A model generated the notes under the pieces. It did no database searches. It worked only from the letters and a program-made list of their open reading frames with translations, and had not been told where the DNA came from. The translations under genes and the position numbers were made by a program. A stretch of 64,000 bases of DNA from REEB506 sp049317545 (GTDB lineage Bacteria > Pseudomonadota > Alphaproteobacteria > Caulobacterales > Aquidulcibacteraceae), in assembly GCA_049317545.1 (NCBI GenBank), contig JBMOIB010000001.1:60634-124633 (forward strand), written 5' to 3'. Positions 18,873 through 28,737 of the stretch are shown here, piece after piece (the first letter of the stretch is position 1; every line of letters starts with the position of its first letter).

Positions 18873-20066
18873 ATGACCGACATCGTAGTGCCGACGCTCG
18901 GCGAATCCGTCACCGAGGCGACGGTTGCGAAGTGGCTCAAAAAGCCGGGCGACGCGGTGAAGAAGGACGAGACGCTCGTCGAGCTGGAGACCGACAAGGT
19001 GTCGGTCGAAGTCTCGGCCCCCGAAGCGGGCACGCTGTCGGACATCGTCGCCGCCGAAGGCGCAACGGTCGGCATTGGCGCGCTGCTCGGCCGTCTCGGC
19101 GCAGGGGCCGCGAAAGCAGCGGCTGCGCCCGCCGCGAAAGCCGCCGCGCCGCAACCCGCGCCGGCGCGCCCAGCGCCTGCGCCAGCAGCAGCGAGCGCTG
19201 CGCCGCCGTCGGTTCAGCGTATCGCCGCCGAGAACGGCATCTCGACCAGCGCAATGCAGGGCACGGGAAAAGACGGCCGCGTAACCAAGGGCGACGCGAT
19301 GGCCTATCTCGACAACCGTCCTTCCGTGCCTGCCCAGGCCCCGCGCGCCGCGCTGCGCGCACTTGGTCCGCTCGAAGAGCGCGTGAAGATGACGCGCCTG
19401 CGCCAGACGATCGCGCGCCGCCTGAAGGAAGCGCAGAACACCGCCGCCATGCTCACCACCTTCAACGAGGCGGACATGAGCGGCATTATGGCGGTCCGCA
19501 ACAAGTACAAGGACCAGTTCGAGAAGCGCCACGGCGTGAAGCTCGGCTTCATGAGCTTCTTCGTGAAGGCCTGCGTGCAGGCGCTGAAGGAAATCCCGTC
19601 GGTCAATGGCGAGATCGACGGCGAAGACGTCATCTACAAGAATTACTTCGACATCGGCGTCGCGGTCGGCACGGACAAAGGCCTCGTCGTGCCGGTGCTG
19701 CGCGGCGCAGACGAAAAGTCCTCCGCCCAAATCGAAAAAGAAATCGGCGATCTCGGCGCTAAGGCGCGCGACGGCGGGCTCAAGCTCGAGGACCTGCAGG
19801 GCGCGACCTTCACGATCTCGAACGGCGGCGTCTATGGCTCACTGATGTCGACGCCGATCCTGAACGCCCCGCAATCGGGCATTCTCGGCATGCACAAGAT
19901 CCAGGATCGCCCGGTCGTCGTGAACGGCCAGATCGTCATCCGTCCGATGATGTATCTCGCCCTGAGCTACGATCATCGCCTCGTCGACGGCAAGGAAGCC
20001 GTGACGTTCCTGGTGCGGGTCAAGGAAGGCCTCGAGGATCCCGAGCGCCTGCTGCTCGAACTCTGA
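18873..20066 (+). CDS. sucB: 2-oxoglutarate dehydrogenase E2 (dihydrolipoyl succinyltransferase)
   Basis: A 397-residue E2. One lipoyl domain occupies residues 1-75 with the lipoylated lysine in ELETDKVSVEV; an Ala/Pro-rich linker follows; the E3-binding domain is VQRIAAENGISTSAMQGTGK; the catalytic domain ends with ALSYDHRLVDGKEAV, containing the active-site His and Asp. It passes the succinyl group to CoA and forms the multimeric core of the complex. The ATG is preferred over a TTG two codons earlier because the family starts MTDIxVPTLGES. It lies 40 bases after sucA. Confidence 0.96.
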   Translation: MTDIVVPTLGESVTEATVAKWLKKPGDAVKKDETLVELETDKVSVEVSAPEAGTLSDIVAAEGATVGIGALLGRLGAGAAKAAAAPAAKAAAPQPAPARPAPAPAAASAAPPSVQRIAAENGISTSAMQGTGKDGRVTKGDAMAYLDNRPSVPAQAPRAALRALGPLEERVKMTRLRQTIARRLKEAQNTAAMLTTFNEADMSGIMAVRNKYKDQFEKRHGVKLGFMSFFVKACVQALKEIPSVNGEIDGEDVIYKNYFDIGVAVGTDKGLVVPVLRGADEKSSAQIEKEIGDLGAKARDGGLKLEDLQGATFTISNGGVYGSLMSTPILNAPQSGILGMHKIQDRPVVVNGQIVIRPMMYLALSYDHRLVDGKEAVTFLVRVKEGLEDPERLLLEL

Positions 20067-20069
20067 TTG

Positions 20070-20504
20070 ATGACCTTCGCTGCGGGCGCGCTGATCTTTT
20101 TCCGCATCGTCGGCGCGCTCTGGGTGATTGGCGGCATCTTCCTTGCGCGCCAACTTCTCGCGCTCGGAAAGATCGAGCGCGCGCTCGATCAGATCGGCGG
20201 CGACCCCGACCAGAAAGACGATCGCGGCCGCGATCGCTGGATGCTGGCCGGCGGCGCGCTCACTGCGCTCGCTGGCGCCGCGATGCTCGTGGGCTCTTGG
20301 CTTTCTATCCCGGCGCTCTGCTGCGTCATCGCGCACCAGATGCTCTATTTCGTGCGTCAGCGTCGGCGCGAACTCGCGGCCGGGTCGGACGCGGACGCCG
20401 CGGACGAAGCGCGGCCTGCGCGCTCGACGATCAACGCGTTCTTTTTCTCGCTCGTGATGGCCGTTCTGGCGGCATGGCTCGGGCGTTCGCATATGTTGTG
20501 GTGA
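20070..20504 (+). CDS. small membrane protein between sucB and lpd
   Basis: A 144-residue protein with three hydrophobic helices (residues about 6-27, 57-88 and 122-140) and charged connecting loops, including IERALDQIGGDPDQKDDRGRD and a C-terminal acidic/basic stretch before the last helix. I do not recognise a named family. It starts three bases after the sucB stop and is followed by lpd 90 bases later, so it is cotranscribed with the oxoglutarate dehydrogenase genes. Uncharacterised membrane proteins are inserted at this place in other alphaproteobacteria as I recall them; whether it tethers the complex to the membrane is untested. Confidence 0.78.
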   Translation: MTFAAGALIFFRIVGALWVIGGIFLARQLLALGKIERALDQIGGDPDQKDDRGRDRWMLAGGALTALAGAAMLVGSWLSIPALCCVIAHQMLYFVRQRRRELAAGSDADAADEARPARSTINAFFFSLVMAVLAAWLGRSHMLW

Positions 20505-20594
20505 AGCGGCGCACGGGCTCCAGCTAAGGTCGCGTTGACCGGACGCTGCGGCGCGATCAGGGTGCGCGCGCATCGGAAACTCGAGAGGCGGTAC

Positions 20595-21995
<1,401 letters not shown>

Positions 21996-22007
21996 GCGCC
22001 GGCGGCG

Positions 22008-23273
22008 TCAGCTCCCGGGCGCAAACCGCTTCGGCGCCGGATCAACGACGGCAGCCGTTCCGGCCTTGACCTCAAGCACCGCGAGCCCGCGTTCGATCGA
22101 GCCGTCGCGGCGGAAGCGGAACACGCCGTCCGAGCCGAGAAACCCGTCCTGGCGCTCCAGCGCCTGGCGGTTGAGCGCCACGCGTCCCTGGTCGCGGCTG
22201 AGGGCTGCAGAGATCGCCACGGCGTCATAGGCGAGGCTCGCCAGGCGCGGCGCGGGCTTTCCATAGGCGGTGCGATAGCGTTGTTCGAAGTCGGCGCGGG
22301 CGCCGGGCTCGGGAGCCGGGTACCAGCCGCCCGCCAGCGTCGGCTCGCGCGCCGCGCCATCCGCGCCTGCCCATTGGCCGGTGCCGAGAAGACGCACGCG
22401 TCGAAGATCCACACCCGCCTGCAACAGAGCCGGTCCGATGGCGCGCAGGGGCCCGCCGCCGTCGGCGATCAGGATCGCCTGCACGCCGGCCGGCAGCGCA
22501 AGCGCGGCCACCGAACGCGCCGCCGTTGCGGCGGCGTTGGCGGACGTGGCGTCGTTCGGGCCGCGGGCGTAGAGCTGCGAGGCGACGATGACTCCCTGGC
22601 GCGCCGTGATTTCCGCGCGGAAGGCCTGCTCGACGCGGCGGCCGTACTCGGTGTTCGGCGCAAGGATCGCAAAGCTGCGCAGGCCTTGGGCCGACGCGAA
22701 CCCGGCGATGCGCTCGACTTCGGTTTCGAGCGGAAAGCTCAGCAGGTAGACGCCGTCGCCGGCGACGGCCTTGTCGGACGAAAAGGCGATCATCGGCGCA
22801 TTGGCGCCGCGGGCCGGCGGCGCGGCGGCGGCGACCTGTTCCCGCCGGATCGGTCCGATGACGATATCTGCGCCGTCGCGGACCAAGCTGCGCGCGGCGT
22901 TTTCGGCGCTCGCCGCGTCGGCGCCGACGTCGCGCGGCATCAAGAGGGCGTTGGGCCCTGCCTGGTCGAACAGGGCGAGTTCGGCGGCGTTGTAGAATGC
23001 TTCCGCATCACCCGGTTGGGCGGAGAACGGCAGCAGCAGGCCGAAGCGCGTGATGTCGCGGCCGGCCATGAAGGGTGGGGTGAGGCCGGGCTTGCCGACG
23101 GGGCGGACGTCGCCGCCGCTTGGCTGCGTGAACGGCCCGTTTGGCGTTGGAGGTCCGCTCGGGCCCGATGCGCACGCCGCCGTCAGCGCCAGCAAAGCAG
23201 CGCTCGCCGCGATACGGGCGCTGTGCGGCCTTGAAGCCGAGCCCGTGGCGCTCGATGATCCTGCGCGCTTCAT
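22008..23273 (-). CDS. LpoA/YraM-like penicillin-binding protein activator lipoprotein
   Basis: A 421-residue lipoprotein: signal peptide with lipobox TAAC (Cys34), proline/glycine-rich linker, then a type-1 periplasmic binding-protein fold from about residue 75 (RFGLLLPFSAQPGDAEAFYNAAELAL, IVIGPIRREQVAAAAP, FAILAPNTEYGRRV, LLGTGQWAG, SLAYDAVAISAAL). This matches the LpoA C-terminal domain, which stimulates class A PBPs; the TPR-like N-terminal domain of E. coli LpoA is missing, as usual in alphaproteobacteria. GGAGGAG six bases before the ATG at 23273 decides the start over an ATG six codons earlier. It is divergent from rsmI with overlapping start codons. Confidence 0.8.
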   Translation of the reverse strand: MKRAGSSSATGSASRPHSARIAASAALLALTAACASGPSGPPTPNGPFTQPSGGDVRPVGKPGLTPPFMAGRDITRFGLLLPFSAQPGDAEAFYNAAELALFDQAGPNALLMPRDVGADAASAENAARSLVRDGADIVIGPIRREQVAAAAPPARGANAPMIAFSSDKAVAGDGVYLLSFPLETEVERIAGFASAQGLRSFAILAPNTEYGRRVEQAFRAEITARQGVIVASQLYARGPNDATSANAAATAARSVAALALPAGVQAILIADGGGPLRAIGPALLQAGVDLRRVRLLGTGQWAGADGAAREPTLAGGWYPAPEPGARADFEQRYRTAYGKPAPRLASLAYDAVAISAALSRDQGRVALNRQALERQDGFLGSDGVFRFRRDGSIERGLAVLEVKAGTAAVVDPAPKRFAPGS

Positions 23274-24183
23274 GACGACTCCTCCACTCACGCCTCAATC
23301 CGACGCGCGCGACCCTATTGGGGGCCCGACCGCCAGTCCATCGCTGGAAGCTGGCCTTTATGTGGTGTCGACGCCGATCGGCAACCTCCGCGACGTGACA
23401 TTGCGCGCGCTGGACGTGCTCGCCGGCGTCGATCTGATCCTCGCCGAAGACACCCGGGTCTCGCGCAAGCTCTTGAGCGCTTACGGAATACGCACCCGCG
23501 TCGAGCGCTGTGACGAGCACGCCGCCGCCGCGATGATTCCGCGTCTTCTCGATGATCTGGCCGCCGGCAAACGCGTTGCCCTCATCAGCGACGCCGGCAC
23601 GCCGCTCGTCTCTGATCCCGGCGATCGCATCGTGCGCGCCGCCGCCGATGCCGGCGCCAAGATCATCCCGATCCCCGGGGCGTCCGCCGTTCTGGCGGCG
23701 CTGGTCGCGTCGGGGGTCGCCGGCACGGTCTTCACTTTCGCCGGCTTTGCGCCACCCAAGTCCAAGGCGCGGCGGGAGTTTTTCGCAGAATTCGCCGATG
23801 CGCCGGGGTCGCTGGTGTTCTTCGAAACGGGGCCTCGCCTCGCCGAAAGCCTGGCCGATATGGCCGCGGCGTTCGGACCGCGTCCGGCCGCGGTCGCCCG
23901 CGAACTCACCAAGATGTTCGAGCAGATCGTGCGCGGCCCGTTGCCCGATCTCGCGGCCGCCGCCGCCGCCGGCGACCCGCCGCGCGGCGAGATCGTCGTT
24001 GTGGTGGCCCCCGCGCCGCCGCCGGAGGCCGCCGACGTCGCCCAGATCGACGCTGCGCTTACGCGGGCTTTGGTCGGACAAAATCTCAAATCCGCCGTCG
24101 CCGAAGTGGCGGCGGCTCTCGGCGCGCCGCGGCGGCTCGTCTATGGGCGCGCGCTGGCGCTGCGTGGCGATTCGCCCGAGTGA
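23272..24183 (+). CDS. rsmI: 16S rRNA (cytidine1402-2'-O)-methyltransferase
   Basis: A 303-residue tetrapyrrole-methylase-fold protein. LYVVSTPIGNLRDVTLRAL, AEDTRVSRKLLSAYGI, RVALISDAGTPLVSDPG, IPGASAVLAALVASG and FFETGPRLAESL are all RsmI signatures. It 2'-O-methylates C1402 of 16S rRNA in the decoding centre. The ATG has no good Shine-Dalgarno, and it interlocks with the LpoA-like start on the other strand within the tetranucleotide CATG; no other start codon lies between it and the conserved core. Its TGA overlaps the GTG start of yraN. Confidence 0.93.
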   Translation: MTTPPLTPQSDARDPIGGPTASPSLEAGLYVVSTPIGNLRDVTLRALDVLAGVDLILAEDTRVSRKLLSAYGIRTRVERCDEHAAAAMIPRLLDDLAAGKRVALISDAGTPLVSDPGDRIVRAAADAGAKIIPIPGASAVLAALVASGVAGTVFTFAGFAPPKSKARREFFAEFADAPGSLVFFETGPRLAESLADMAAAFGPRPAAVARELTKMFEQIVRGPLPDLAAAAAAGDPPRGEIVVVVAPAPPPEAADVAQIDAALTRALVGQNLKSAVAEVAAALGAPRRLVYGRALALRGDSPE

Positions 24184-24545
24184 GGCCGCGCCGACAGGCC
24201 GCCGAGCGCCGCGGCCGCCGCGGCGAGACCCTGGCCGCCCTCTGGTTGGCGCTGAAGGGCTATCGGATCCTCGCCCAGCGCGCCCGAACCCCGTTCGGCG
24301 AAATCGACCTCGCCGCCTTTAAGGCAGGTCTGCTCGTGGTGGTCGAGGTGAAGGCCCGACCGAGCCTGGCGGCGGGGCTTGCGGCGGTCATGCCGACCCA
24401 GCAGGCGCGGTTGGCGCGCGCCGCCGCTTGGCTGGCCAATGCCCGCGGTCTGGGCCATGCCCCAATCCGGCTGGACGTCGTCGTCGTGCGTCCGCGCGGC
24501 TGGCCCGTCCATGTCCGTGACGCCTGGCGGGAACCGGCGCGTTAA
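24180..24545 (+). CDS. yraN: YraN family nuclease-fold protein (UPF0102)
   Basis: A 121-residue UPF0102 protein. The core shows RRGRRGETLAALWLALKGY, the acidic GEIDLAAF and VVVEVKAR, which together form a restriction-endonuclease-like E...D...ExK arrangement, and a final HAPIRLDVVVV strand. Function is not firmly known, although nuclease or Holliday-junction activity is suspected for the fold. It starts at GTG overlapping the rsmI stop by four bases (GTGA). The rsmI-yraN-BON order mirrors the E. coli yraL-yraM-yraN-dolP neighbourhood. Confidence 0.92.
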   Translation: MRPRRQAAERRGRRGETLAALWLALKGYRILAQRARTPFGEIDLAAFKAGLLVVVEVKARPSLAAGLAAVMPTQQARLARAAAWLANARGLGHAPIRLDVVVVRPRGWPVHVRDAWREPAR

Positions 24546-24579
24546 GCGGGCGGCAACCCTGCCGCGCGATAACCCTCCC

Positions 24580-25224
24580 ATGCGCACGAAACTAGCCTTT
24601 GCCCTTGCGATCACCTGCGCCGCCGGCGCGAGCGGATGCGCGCCCATGGCCGTCGCCGGCGCCGCCGGGGTCGGCGTCTTCGGCGTTCAGGAACGCACGA
24701 TCGGCCAGGGGATCGACGACGCCGCCGCCGCCGCCGACATCAGAAGCAAGATGTTCCGGACCGATTCCAAGGCGTTCGCCGACGTTGGCGTTCAGGTTTC
24801 CGAGGGGCGCGTTCTGCTGAGCGGCTCGGTCGCGGAAGCGGGCGCCAAGACCGAAGCCGAACGCCTCGCCTGGACGGTGCGTCAGACGCGATCGGTCGCC
24901 AACGAGATTGAAGTCGGCGGCAAAACGTCGGTTATGCAATCGGCGAAAGACGACGCCCTCAGCGCGATGATCCGAACCAAGATGCTTTCCGACCCCACGG
25001 TCCGGGCGGTCGACGTCGACATTCGCGCCCACAACGGCGTGGTTTATTTGACCGGGCTTGTCGGATCGGCGGCCGCCCGCGACCGCGCCGCGGAAATCGC
25101 CAGTCTTGTGCGTGGCGTGCAGCGCGTCGTATGCTACCTTGACGTGCGTGAGACGCCGACGATCGCGGCGGGCCGGCTTCGTTCCGGCGCCCCGATCAGC
25201 ATGGCCGGTCAGCCGACCAACTAG
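24580..25224 (+). CDS. BON-domain lipoprotein (DolP/YraP-like)
   Basis: A 214-residue lipoprotein with lipobox ASGC (Cys20) followed by CAPMAVAGAAGVGVFGVQERTIG, the same lead-in as E. coli DolP. Two BON domains follow, residues about 45-115 (IRSKMFRTDSKAFADVGVQVSEGRVLLSGSV) and about 120-195 (IRTKMLSDPTVRAVDVDIRAHNGVVYLTGLV). DolP supports outer-membrane integrity and peptidoglycan amidase regulation; orthology here rests on the two BON domains plus the conserved neighbourhood with yraN and rsmI. It starts 34 bases after yraN. Confidence 0.88.
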   Translation: MRTKLAFALAITCAAGASGCAPMAVAGAAGVGVFGVQERTIGQGIDDAAAAADIRSKMFRTDSKAFADVGVQVSEGRVLLSGSVAEAGAKTEAERLAWTVRQTRSVANEIEVGGKTSVMQSAKDDALSAMIRTKMLSDPTVRAVDVDIRAHNGVVYLTGLVGSAAARDRAAEIASLVRGVQRVVCYLDVRETPTIAAGRLRSGAPISMAGQPTN

Positions 25225-25345
25225 GCTGTCGCCCGAACCGGGCGGCAAACCGTTGGCGTGCCGTTCCAACTTTGTTCCCCCCGTGTTTAGGTGCCCTCCA
25301 CAGCGCGAACGCCCTGTGGATAGCTTTCGCGCCAAGGGAACTCCC

Positions 25346-25363
25346 ATGGCGGCCTTCTTTTGA
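25346..25363 (+). other. 5-codon mini-ORF overlapping the comM start
   Basis: ATG followed by four codons and TGA (Met-Ala-Ala-Phe-Phe) sits directly upstream of comM, and its TGA overlaps the TTG start of comM by four bases (TTGA). AAGGGA lies seven bases before its ATG, a better ribosome-binding site than comM itself has. It may act as a leader that loads ribosomes for reinitiation on comM; chance cannot be excluded for so short an ORF. Confidence 0.35.
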
Positions 25364-26907
25364 GCGCGCAGATCGCGTCCGTAGCCTTCTCGGGCGTCGC
25401 CGCGCGGCTGGTTGACGTACAAGTTCAGATTGCAGGCGGCGTGCCCGGAATCGTGGTCGTCGGCCTGGGCGACAAGGCCGTCGGCGAAAGCCGGGAGCGC
25501 GTCCGCGCCGCGTTCGCCAGCCTCGGCCTCGCGCTTCCCGCGGGTCGGGTGATCGTCAATCTGGCGCCCGCCGACCTCCCGAAAGACGGATCTCACTTCG
25601 ATCTCGCCGTCGCGCTCGCCCTGATGGCCGCAATCGGCGCGGTCCCAAAATCGACGCTCGAAGAGGCGTTGGCGTTCGGCGAGCTCGGGCTCGACGGGAC
25701 GTTGGCGCCCTGCGCCGGGGCCTTGCCGGCGGCGATGGCGGCGCATGGAGCCGGACGCATCTTCCTCTGCCCGGCCGCCTCTGGCCCTGAAGCCGCCTGG
25801 GCGGGCGGCGACGTCGTGGCGGCGCCCACGCTGATCGCCCTGGTCAATCATCTGCGCGGCGGCTCGAAACTGCCCGTCCCGGCGCGTGGCGATCTGCTCG
25901 AAGGGCCAGCGAGCCCCGATCTGCGCGACGTGAAGGGCCAGGAAACGGCCAAACGCGCCGTCGAGATCGCGGCGGCGGGCGGCCATAATCTCCTGTTCGT
26001 CGGCCCTCCGGGATCCGGCAAATCGATGCTCGCGCAGCGCCTACCAGGGCTTTTGCCGCCGCTCGAGCCGGCCGAACTACTCGAAGTGTCGATGATCCAA
26101 AGCGTCGCCGGTCTGCTTGATCGCGGGCGATTGACGCGGTCCCGGCCGTTCCGCGCGCCGCACCATTCGGCCTCGATGGCGGCTCTCGTGGGCGGCGGCA
26201 TTCATGCCCGTCCCGGTGAAGTGAGCCTCGCCCATTGCGGGGTTCTGTTCCTCGACGAGACGCCCGAATTCGCCCCGCAAACGCTTGACGCCCTGCGCCA
26301 GCCGCTTGAAACGGGCGAGGCGGTGATCGCCCGCGCCAACCGCCACGTGACCTATCCGGCCCGGTTCCAATTGGTCGCCGCGATGAACCCCTGCCGCTGC
26401 GGCGGTGGGGCTGGCGGCTGCAGGCGCGGCCCGCGCTGCGCCGTGGAGTACCAGGCGCGGCTCTCCGGCCCCTTCCTCGATCGAATCGACCTGCAGGTCG
26501 ACGTGCCGCCCGTCACCGCCGTCGATCTTGCTTTGCCGCCCGCGACGGAGGGCAGCGCCGAGGTCGCCGCGCGGGTCGCGGCCGCCCGCGCCCGACAGGC
26601 CGGGCGTCTCTCCGCCGGCGGCGCACCGGGTCTGATCAACGCTTTGCTCGACGGGGAAGCCCTCGACTCCGCCACCCGCCCCGACGCCGCCGCACAGGAC
26701 CTGCTCGGCAAGGCCGCGCTCTCACGCGGGCTATCGGCGCGCGCCTATCGACGCACGCTACGCGTGGCCCGCACCATCGCCGATCTTGACGGTTCGGAAA
26801 CCGTCCGCCGCGTCCACATCGCCGAAGCGCTTAGTTTGCGCCGCCAATGGCCCGGCGGCCAATCCGAATTGGGCGGTGAACCCGCGCCGCTGGCGACGCC
26901 TCGTTAA
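25360..26907 (+). CDS. comM: ComM/YifB family Mg-chelatase-like AAA+ ATPase
   Basis: A 515-residue ComM protein: an N-terminal Lon-protease-like (ChlI) domain (residues 1-175, VQIAGGVPGIVVVGLGDKAVGESRERV), AAA+ domain with Walker A VGPPGSGKSMLAQRLPG and Walker B GVLFLDETPEF, and a zinc-binding insertion CRCGG...CRRGPRC. ComM is a DNA helicase that promotes branch migration during natural transformation. The only usable start is TTG at 25360, since a TAG lies 12 codons upstream; the preceding five-codon ORF ends inside it. It is complete and of normal length. Confidence 0.93.
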   Translation: MSAQIASVAFSGVAARLVDVQVQIAGGVPGIVVVGLGDKAVGESRERVRAAFASLGLALPAGRVIVNLAPADLPKDGSHFDLAVALALMAAIGAVPKSTLEEALAFGELGLDGTLAPCAGALPAAMAAHGAGRIFLCPAASGPEAAWAGGDVVAAPTLIALVNHLRGGSKLPVPARGDLLEGPASPDLRDVKGQETAKRAVEIAAAGGHNLLFVGPPGSGKSMLAQRLPGLLPPLEPAELLEVSMIQSVAGLLDRGRLTRSRPFRAPHHSASMAALVGGGIHARPGEVSLAHCGVLFLDETPEFAPQTLDALRQPLETGEAVIARANRHVTYPARFQLVAAMNPCRCGGGAGGCRRGPRCAVEYQARLSGPFLDRIDLQVDVPPVTAVDLALPPATEGSAEVAARVAAARARQAGRLSAGGAPGLINALLDGEALDSATRPDAAAQDLLGKAALSRGLSARAYRRTLRVARTIADLDGSETVRRVHIAEALSLRRQWPGGQSELGGEPAPLATPR

Positions 26908-26931
26908 CCTTTCTGGTCTTTCCGTATCGCG

Positions 26932-28722
26932 ATGTTTGCGCCCGACCACGTCTTCGAAGCCGCTCCCGACCCAACCATCCTGCTGACGTCAGACGGCGCG
27001 CCGCTGGCCGCCAATGCGGCGTTCAGGTTGGCGTTCCGCCAGCCCGTGACGGTGCACCGGCCGCCCTGGGGCCGGGTGACGCCGCCAGCCTTCGTCGATG
27101 GCCAGCGCACGTTCGACGCCGGCGCCCCCGACGGTCGGCGGTTCGAATGGCGCGAGCGTCAGCTCTCGGACGGCCGCCGGATCGCCGTCGCCCGCGACGT
27201 CACCGAGCGCGTCCGCGCCGCCGACGAAGTGACCCGCGCCAAGACGTTGTTGTTCGCGACGCTCACGCACGAACTGCGCACGCCGCTCAACGGCATCATC
27301 GGCATGGCGGGCCTCCTCGCCCGCTCGCCGCTCGATCCGGCGCAGCGCGATTGGGTCGACGCCGTCAATCGCTCCGGCGAACACCTCCTCGATCTGATTA
27401 CCGAGATCCTCGACTATTCGCGCCTTGAGGCCGGGCGCATCGCGCTCGAGGATTCGCAATTCGATCCGGAAGAGACGGCGCAGGGCGTCGTGGAGCTTTT
27501 AAGCACGAAGGCGCACGCCAAGGGCCTGGAATTGATGCTGGTGCCGCATGCGCGTCTGCCCGGCCGCATCCGCGGCGACGATGGGCGCGTGCGCCAGATC
27601 CTCTTCAACCTGATCGGCAATGCGGTGAAGTTCACCGAACAGGGCGGCGTCACGATCGAGATCGCGCCGAGCCAGCCGCGCGGCGACGGACGGACCTGGC
27701 TGCGCTTCTCCGTTCGCGATACCGGCCCCGGCATCCCGCCGGAAAAGCACGCTGTCATTTTCGAAGAGTTCCAGCAGGCCGACGCCTCGCATGCGCGCCG
27801 CTACGGCGGGGCGGGGCTCGGCCTCGCCATCGTGCGCCGTCTCGCGACCGCCATGGGCGGGTCTGTCGGGCTGACGAGTCGCGTCGGCGTCGGATCGGTG
27901 TTCTTCGCCGAATTGCCATTCGAGGACGCCGCCTCCAGCGCGGCCATGCCTAAGCTCGAAGGCGTGCGGGTGCGCCTCGCGACGCCCTCGACCATCTTGG
28001 CGGACGGCATCCGCGCCCTCGTCGACGGATGCGGTGGTCGCATCTGCGGCGACGGAGAGCCCTGCGACGTCGTCCTGCTCGACGATAGCGCCGCCAAAGG
28101 CGAGGCCGGGCCGTGGCTCAAGGCGGGGCCGCCCGTCGTGCTGCTCGCCCCGCAAGAGGAGCGGGGGCTCCTCGAGGCCTATCGGGCACAGGGCGCCGCC
28201 CATTACGTGCTCAAGCCCTTGCGCAGGCGCTCATTGGCCGAGCGCATCCTGGTCGCCGCCAAGGGCCTCAAAGGCGGTCGCGGCGTCGCGCAGGACGAGC
28301 GCCGCAACGTCCAGGCCTCCCCGCTCGACCTTCGCGTTCTCGTCGCCGAGGACAATCCGGTGAACGCGCTTCTGGCGCGGACGCTGCTCGCCCGCGCGGG
28401 CTGTGTGGTGGAGGTCGTCAGCGACGGCGAACAGGCGGTGGCCGCGGCTGGGCGGGGCGGTTGGGACATCATCCTGCTCGATCTGCGCATGCCGGTGCTC
28501 GATGGTCTCGGCGCGGCGCGCCGCATCCGGGCGCTGCGCGGGCCCTCTTCGCGGGCGCCGATCGTGGCCTTGACCGCCGACGCAAGCGAGGAGGACCGCC
28601 AATCGGCTCTCGCGGCCGGGATGGACGACTTCGTGACCAAGCCGATCGACCCGATCAGGCTCGAGTCCGTTCTGATCCGCTTGTCCGAACGGCGAAAGGC
28701 CGCCACCCTCGCGGTCAGCTGA
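26932..28722 (+). CDS. hybrid sensor histidine kinase/response regulator
   Basis: A 596-residue soluble kinase. Residues about 5-85 look like a short PAS-type sensor; HisKA has the phospho-acceptor in TLTHELRTPLNG (His near 113); HATPase_c has LIGNAVKFTEQGG, DTGPGIPPEKH and GGAGLGLAIV. A degenerate receiver-like segment (about 345-445) keeps VVLLDDS and a VLKPL lysine but lacks the N-terminal acidic pair. The final receiver has AEDNPVNALLARTLL and the phospho-Asp517 in LLDLRMPVLDG. No membrane helix is visible, so it senses a cytoplasmic signal. It follows comM by 24 bases; the partner histidine phosphotransferase is not in the window. Confidence 0.9.
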   Translation: MFAPDHVFEAAPDPTILLTSDGAPLAANAAFRLAFRQPVTVHRPPWGRVTPPAFVDGQRTFDAGAPDGRRFEWRERQLSDGRRIAVARDVTERVRAADEVTRAKTLLFATLTHELRTPLNGIIGMAGLLARSPLDPAQRDWVDAVNRSGEHLLDLITEILDYSRLEAGRIALEDSQFDPEETAQGVVELLSTKAHAKGLELMLVPHARLPGRIRGDDGRVRQILFNLIGNAVKFTEQGGVTIEIAPSQPRGDGRTWLRFSVRDTGPGIPPEKHAVIFEEFQQADASHARRYGGAGLGLAIVRRLATAMGGSVGLTSRVGVGSVFFAELPFEDAASSAAMPKLEGVRVRLATPSTILADGIRALVDGCGGRICGDGEPCDVVLLDDSAAKGEAGPWLKAGPPVVLLAPQEERGLLEAYRAQGAAHYVLKPLRRRSLAERILVAAKGLKGGRGVAQDERRNVQASPLDLRVLVAEDNPVNALLARTLLARAGCVVEVVSDGEQAVAAAGRGGWDIILLDLRMPVLDGLGAARRIRALRGPSSRAPIVALTADASEEDRQSALAAGMDDFVTKPIDPIRLESVLIRLSERRKAATLAVS

Positions 28723-28737
28723 CGGGATGGAGCCTGC

